Positions 13,023 through 17,093 of a stretch of 17,093 nucleotides of DNA are shown in pieces. The position numbers and the translations under genes are program-made. The notes under the pieces were generated by a model. It was given only the letters and a program-made list of their open reading frames with translations. It did no database searches and was not told the origin of the DNA. This DNA is from CAYVDH01 sp964450355 (GTDB taxonomy: Bacteria > Bacteroidota > Bacteroidia > NS11-12g > UBA955). The stretch is from assembly GCA_964450355.1 (NCBI GenBank), contig CAYVDH010000068.1, forward strand, positions 1 to 17,093, in the 5' to 3' direction. Each line of letters opens with the position of its first letter. Position 1 is the first letter of the stretch.

Positions 13023-14539
13023 TCTATTGTTGCTGGTGGTTTTGAACTGATATCATACACTACCCTATTAATTCCTTTCACTTGATTGATGATTTTATTG
13101 CTAATTTCAGCTAAAATTTCGTAAGGAATATGAACCCAATCTGCGGTCATACCATCGGTAGAAGTCACTGCTCTTAAACAAATCACATTTTCATAAGTTC
13201 TTTCGTCTCCCATAACGCCTACACTGCGCACAGGCAAGAAAATAGCACCTGCTTGCCATATTTTATTGTACCATCCTTTTTCTCTTAATGTATTTAGAAA
13301 AATGGAATCTGCCAATTGCAAAACATGTACTTTTTCTGGAGTAATGTCATCGATGATTCTAATGGCCAAACCTGGTCCTGGAAATGGGTGCCTATCTAAA
13401 ATGTTTTGAGGCAAATTTAACGCAGCACCTACCCTTCTGACTTCATCTTTGAACAAACTACGGAGAGGTTCTACAATTTTTAAATTCATTTTTTCTGGCA
13501 ATCCTCCCACATTGTGATGTGATTTGATGGTAGCAGAAGGACCTTTGACAGAAACAGATTCAATCACATCTGGATAAATGGTTCCTTGTGCTAACCATTT
13601 TGCATCTTGTATCTTCAACGACTCTTCTTCAAATACATCTACAAATATTTTGCCAATTGCTTTTCTTTTTAATTCTGGGTCATTTAAACCTGTAAGTGCT
13701 TGGTAAAACTTATCAGATGCATCAATTCCTTTGATGTTTAAATTCATTTCTTTATAAGCCTCTAATACTTGTTCAAATTCATTTAAACGAAGTAAACCGT
13801 TGTCTATAAAAATACAAATGAGATTTTCTCCAATGGCTTTTTGCAATAATCCAGCAGCTACAGTACTATCCACACCACCAGATAAGCCAAGTATGACTTT
13901 GTCATTTTTCAATTGCTCTCTGAGAGAAGCAACAGTTTCATCAATAAAGTTAAGTGGATTCCAATCTTGTTTGCAGCCACAAATATCAACAATAAAATTG
14001 CTTAACAATTGTTTGCCATCTGAACTGTGAACTACTTCGGGGTGAAACTGAATGGCGTAAGTATTGGAATCTTTAATGCAATAAGCCGCATTTTTTATAT
14101 TTTCTGTGCTAGCAATCAATTCGGCATTTTCTGGCAATTGAGTAATGGTATCTCCATGGCTCATCCACACTTGCGATGGAAATTGTATGTTGTTTAATAA
14201 AGGGTTATCTGTTACTTTTTGTAACATGGCTCTACCGTATTCTCGGTGATTGCTGGCTTCTACTAAACCATTGTTTTTTTGGGCTAAATATTGAGCTCCA
14301 TAACATACAGCTAATACAGGGACTTTATTGAGGAATAAACTCAAATCAATTTGAGGAGCTTCAGAATCTCTTACCGAAGCAGGACTGCCAGATAAAACAA
14401 CGCCTTTGATGTGATCATTCAAAGGTTCAAAATGATTGTACGGTTGAATTTCGCAGTAAACATTGAGCTCTCTTACTCTTCTGGCAATTAATTGGGTGTA
14501 TTGTGAACCAAAATCCAGTATTAATATTTTTTCGTGCAT
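13013..14539 (-). CDS. guaA: GMP synthase (glutamine-hydrolysing)
   Basis: GuaA converts XMP to GMP using ATP and glutamine-derived ammonia, in the cytoplasm. The 508-residue product has an N-terminal class I glutamine amidotransferase domain with nucleophile C79 in AVCYGAQYL and the H166/E168 pair in QFHPEVV. The ATP-pyrophosphatase domain follows with the P-loop LGLSGGVDST (218-226). The C-terminal dimerisation domain ends in KPPATIEWE. All catalytic motifs are intact. The frame is open up to 14602, but ATG 14539 gives the conserved start MHEKILILDFGSQ and has a promoter-like TATTTTTG box 14 nt upstream, so it is chosen. It is the first gene of a three-gene overlapping operon. No purine riboswitch is present. 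Confidence 0.97.
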   Translation of the reverse strand: MHEKILILDFGSQYTQLIARRVRELNVYCEIQPYNHFEPLNDHIKGVVLSGSPASVRDSEAPQIDLSLFLNKVPVLAVCYGAQYLAQKNNGLVEASNHREYGRAMLQKVTDNPLLNNIQFPSQVWMSHGDTITQLPENAELIASTENIKNAAYCIKDSNTYAIQFHPEVVHSSDGKQLLSNFIVDICGCKQDWNPLNFIDETVASLREQLKNDKVILGLSGGVDSTVAAGLLQKAIGENLICIFIDNGLLRLNEFEQVLEAYKEMNLNIKGIDASDKFYQALTGLNDPELKRKAIGKIFVDVFEEESLKIQDAKWLAQGTIYPDVIESVSVKGPSATIKSHHNVGGLPEKMNLKIVEPLRSLFKDEVRRVGAALNLPQNILDRHPFPGPGLAIRIIDDITPEKVHVLQLADSIFLNTLREKGWYNKIWQAGAIFLPVRSVGVMGDERTYENVICLRAVTSTDGMTADWVHIPYEILAEISNKIINQVKGINRVVYDISSKPPATIEWE

Positions 14540-14553
14540 TGGTATGAAGGCGG

Positions 14554-14585
14554 CAAAAATACTATTTTTATCCCAATTTGAGCAA
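14554..14585 (-). promoter_or_regulatory. Candidate guaA promoter
   Basis: On the minus strand, TTG (14583-14585), a 21-nt spacer and TATTTTTG (14554-14561) match the Bacteroidota -33/-7 consensus, the -7 box exactly. Start of transcription would be near 14548, about 9 nt before the ATG at 14539, which supports that start codon. Confidence 0.5.
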
Positions 14586-14589
14586 GAAA

Positions 14590-14620
14590 AATACAGGGGC
14601 ATTACATTGTTTTATTGCCC
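14590..14620 (-). terminator. Possible terminator of the sigma/anti-sigma operon
   Basis: A 5-bp stem (14616-14620 with 14597-14601, GGGCA/TGCCC on the minus strand) with a 14-nt loop overlaps the stop codon at 14620-14622 and is followed on the minus strand by CTGTATTTTT. It is short and imperfect. It lies directly upstream of the guaA promoter candidate. Confidence 0.3.
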
Positions 14621-16338
14621 TATTGTTGCTTTAATGATTCCAAATAATCGTGAAGCTCAGTTGAATTATCGAATTTTTGTTCTATTCTAGTCAATGTAAT
14701 GTTGTTGGATTTATTTTTAATGATTTGTTCTTTGAATTCATTTTCTTCTAAAATGGCTATGCTTTTACCATCATTTAAAATGCATACCAACATACAATCA
14801 TCTTCATTTGTAAATCTTAAATTAGTGGCATGCAGCCCATAATTCACCATGACTGCATTGCGCTTAGTGTAATATTGGTATAATTGAGGTTGACAAGGGC
14901 TTTTGTCATCTATGGAATAATGAATATTGACATTGTTTTGATTGATGTTAATTGGTCTGTCGCTGTTGTAATATCCAAATGATTTGACACTGAAAGCAGC
15001 AATCATGGTTCCATAATTTAAATTGTTGTTGTTAATAATTACTGTTTTATTTTGATTTGCAATACCATTATTTCTTTGTTTCTGCCAATCTCTTTCTTGC
15101 TTATCGCTTAACAACTGTTCTTTTTTCATTTGCTCTTCAAGGGCTTTGTTTTCTTTTTCTATTTTTTCTTTGTATGCTTTTTCTTCTTTTTTAAATTGAG
15201 CTAAAGCTTTTTTGTAGTTTTCTTTGTCTTTAAACACTGGAGTACATTTTACTTTTTCAACTCTTTTGTTGACATAAAATGTCACTAAATAAATGCCATC
15301 TTCTTTGGTATTAGTTACTGTCAAATAATCTAGTTCTTCTGGCATGTCTTTAATTTTATTGACTTCAGATGCCAAGGGTTTGAAAGAAATATTTTCATAC
15401 AATTTCAATTCTTCTATTTGCGATGGATCCACACTGAACGTAAAATCATTTTCATCTGCTAACACTGGTTCTTTTTTATTGAATTGTTCTTTGGGCTTTT
15501 CAATGTTTTGGGTAATAACCATTAAGTTTCCATTTTGAATTATCGTTTTGGTTGATTTTTCATATTCTATTTTATTAGATTCATTCCTTTTTTCATCATT
15601 TTGCATGCTTACTACATTATCTTGTTGTTGAGTTTTTGAAGGTTGAGCTAGTTTGTTGGTATTTTTAATGTTTTCTATTTCTCTTGGCTGAGCTTTTACA
15701 GGTTCTATGTATGACCAAGCACCTTTTGTTTCATCTAATTTATAGGCATTAAACCCATCTTGAAAGTGATTGCTAGCCAAAAGAACAGTAACAGGAATAT
15801 TTTCGTTGATCATTTCATTTTCATTGGCACTTTTTAGTTCAAACATACCGCCACTTTCTAATAGATAATTCACCCCAGCACTGTCATAGGTCATAGGAAT
15901 TCCACTAAGCATAATATCAGTTTGATTTTGAAATTCGCGGTATTTTAATTGTGAATTGACAACGGCTGAACCATCCTTATTGACAATTGAATTAGGTGGG
16001 ACAATGATTTGAGTGCCATTAGACAAATTAAGTGTATCCCCATTTTTTACATCAACAGACAGGGTTTGGTATTTTATGTCTAATTCTTTAGAAGGTGGTA
16101 TGACTTTAGTGACAATTTCATTGTTCAGAATATTGACATTAGGTTTTACAGCTGGTGAGCTAAACATGAGTATAGCTGCTACAGAGGCTGCTATCGCCAC
16201 TCCTGCACCAATGAATATTTTTTTATATAACAATTTAGATTTTATGGCATTGACATGTTTCACCATCACATCAAAATCTGGGGGATTAGGTATTGGGGGA
16301 TTGGATTCGTTTCTCACTGTATTGATATTGCGTTTCAT
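14620..16338 (-). CDS. Putative anti-sigma factor, large single-pass protein
   Basis: The 572-residue product begins with about 40 cytoplasmic residues containing a Pro/Asn-rich stretch (NPPIPNPPDF). One transmembrane helix follows (about 41-60, IFIGAGVAIAASVAAILMFS), then a long extracytoplasmic part. That part has a beta-rich domain with the pattern NGTQIIVPPNSIV and LSGIPMTYDS (about 105-165). The pattern recurs in Bacteroidota surface and anti-sigma-like proteins. A low-complexity Gln/Asn/Lys linker, a strongly charged coiled coil (about 375-420, rich in Lys and Glu) and a C-terminal domain ending near DYLESLKQQ follow. Its start overlaps the sigma factor stop as ATGA, which is why an anti-sigma role is proposed. 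It has no zinc-binding HxxxCxxC anti-sigma motif, and the cytoplasmic part is short, so function is inferred from context. Confidence 0.65.
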   Translation of the reverse strand: MKRNINTVRNESNPPIPNPPDFDVMVKHVNAIKSKLLYKKIFIGAGVAIAASVAAILMFSSPAVKPNVNILNNEIVTKVIPPSKELDIKYQTLSVDVKNGDTLNLSNGTQIIVPPNSIVNKDGSAVVNSQLKYREFQNQTDIMLSGIPMTYDSAGVNYLLESGGMFELKSANENEMINENIPVTVLLASNHFQDGFNAYKLDETKGAWSYIEPVKAQPREIENIKNTNKLAQPSKTQQQDNVVSMQNDEKRNESNKIEYEKSTKTIIQNGNLMVITQNIEKPKEQFNKKEPVLADENDFTFSVDPSQIEELKLYENISFKPLASEVNKIKDMPEELDYLTVTNTKEDGIYLVTFYVNKRVEKVKCTPVFKDKENYKKALAQFKKEEKAYKEKIEKENKALEEQMKKEQLLSDKQERDWQKQRNNGIANQNKTVIINNNNLNYGTMIAAFSVKSFGYYNSDRPININQNNVNIHYSIDDKSPCQPQLYQYYTKRNAVMVNYGLHATNLRFTNEDDCMLVCILNDGKSIAILEENEFKEQIIKNKSNNITLTRIEQKFDNSTELHDYLESLKQQ

Positions 16339-16922
16339 TTTTTCGTTTGCTTAATGACTTCTTTTTTAATTTTATTTATTATTCTGTGTAATCTCACTCT
16401 TACAGCATTTACATTGCTATTTTCCATTTCTGCAATGTGTTCATAGGACACATTTTCAAAGTATTTCATGACAATTAAATTTCTTTCATCTTGATCGAGT
16501 TCTTTTAGCGCTAATAATATTTTTTCAATATTTTCTTCTTTTTCGTTGTCATCTTCTACATACTCCAACAGGTTTTCCAAACCATTATCGTTGGTCCACA
16601 ATTTTTCATCTTTGGCATTTTCTCTGAAATAATCGTTCAGAACATTGCTAGCTAATTTGTACAACCAGCTTTTAAAAGCAAAGCCCATGGGTTTAAATTT
16701 TTGGATGTTTAGCATGGCTTTTTCAAACAATTTAGAAGTCAAATCCAAGCAGTCATCAACATTAGAACACCTTCTGTAAAAGTATAAGTAGATAGGTTGG
16801 TAATAAGTTTCATACAAGGGTTTAAATTCCCTGATGTCTTTTTGAGCTCTTGCCACCAAGGCATATTCCTCTTGATAGTTATCAGTTTTTTCTTGATATG
16901 TGGGTTGAGTGACAGAAAACAT
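16335..16922 (-). CDS. ECF-type RNA polymerase sigma-70 factor
   Basis: This is an alternative sigma factor of the extracytoplasmic-function type. The 195-residue product has region 2 (about 40-105), including DDCLDLTSKLFEKAM and the DNA-melting segment FKSWLYKLASNVLNDYFRE. An acidic linker rich in Glu/Asp follows (about 115-132). Region 4 (about 135-190) holds the helix-turn-helix: LDQDERNLIVMKYFENVSYEHIAEM, then NVNAVRVRLHRI. There is no region 1 or 3, as expected. It is translationally coupled (ATGA) to the anti-sigma-like membrane protein, the usual arrangement for a sigma factor released by an envelope signal. Its target promoter is not evident in the window. No clear promoter could be assigned in the upstream gap. 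Confidence 0.93.
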   Translation of the reverse strand: MFSVTQPTYQEKTDNYQEEYALVARAQKDIREFKPLYETYYQPIYLYFYRRCSNVDDCLDLTSKLFEKAMLNIQKFKPMGFAFKSWLYKLASNVLNDYFRENAKDEKLWTNDNGLENLLEYVEDDNEKEENIEKILLALKELDQDERNLIVMKYFENVSYEHIAEMENSNVNAVRVRLHRIINKIKKEVIKQTKK

Positions 16923-17033
16923 TCAATTAAACAATTTATACCTATAACGCAATTTCCATTATTTCATTACAAATTAAATCAAACTTACATGAAATTAATT
17001 AAAAATAGCCCTGAATTTAGTACTTTTGTATTG

Positions 17034-17093
17034 AACCTAGAATCCGCATTAGAATTCTATTCCAAATAAAAAATGCTGCAAACTCAAGCGTCT
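17034..17093. repeat. Second copy of the inverted-end repeat (left end, cut by window edge)
   Basis: It starts with AACCTAGAATCCGCATTA and follows the left end of the element at 9892-9952 for 60 bp with five substitutions and one single-base gap. It is in the same orientation as the left end at 9892. It continues beyond the window, so its full length and right end are not visible. The gap 16923-17033 between the sigma gene and this repeat holds no recognisable gene. Confidence 0.75.

Noticed and set aside
13800..14030. Open frames on the strand opposite guaA, and similar antisense frames opposite sucC, rny and the anti-sigma-like gene
   Set aside because: They mirror strongly supported coding sequences, have no family features and no start signals.
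9891..17093. The direct repeats at 9892 and 17034 as attachment sites bounding an integrated element
   Set aside because: The 7-kb interval holds housekeeping genes (guaA, an rRNA methyltransferase) and no integrase. The repeat also has its own inverted end nearby, which fits an interspersed repeat better.

Overview
The window is AT-rich DNA (by eye about one third G+C) from a member of the Bacteroidota. Several things point there: a DUF3078 protein, a DUF2892/DUF6132/rhodanese cluster behind a Crp/Fnr regulator, the pair zapA-rny, an ECF sigma factor coupled to a large single-pass protein, near absence of Shine-Dalgarno sequences, and promoter-like boxes of the TTG...TAnnTTTG type. The genus cannot be fixed from this sequence alone.

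Left part (1-6662, all + strand): sucC (succinyl-CoA synthetase beta), mscL, a secreted DUF3078 protein, a YciO-type Sua5/YciO/YrdC protein, zapA, rny (RNase Y) and a DUF2167 membrane protein. Three strong intrinsic terminators (1745-1776, 2872-2900, 5619-5650) cut this stretch into separate units.

Middle (6679-9835, + strand): a Crp/Fnr-type regulator followed by a tightly packed eight-gene operon: DUF2892, DUF6132, two single-domain rhodaneses, a Dps-like ferritin, a small Cys-rich membrane protein, OsmC and thioredoxin. The gaps are 1-9 nt or the genes overlap. An imperfect palindrome of the TGTnAC-N4-GTnACA type lies at the end of the regulator gene, where a class II activator site would be expected relative to a -7-like box. 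The gene content suggests a sulfane-sulfur, thiol and peroxide defence module; this is inference from the families.

Repeat/RNA region (9836-10833): a 178-bp element with 18-bp inverted ends overlaps the 3' end of a hypothetical membrane-protein gene. A second, roughly 90% identical copy of its left end begins at 17034 and runs out of the window. Just upstream of the membrane-protein gene, in the opposite direction, is a GC-richer block (about 10640-10740) with a perfect 7-bp hairpin between two similar half-units. It looks like a structured non-coding RNA of a kind that recurs between genes in Bacteroidota.

Right part (10834-16922, all - strand): sigma factor -> anti-sigma-like protein (ATGA overlap), then guaA -> periplasmic binding-protein-fold protein -> NOP2/Sun-family RNA m5C methyltransferase, each overlapping the next by 10-13 nt. 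No rRNA, tRNA, CRISPR array, transposase gene or prophage gene was seen.
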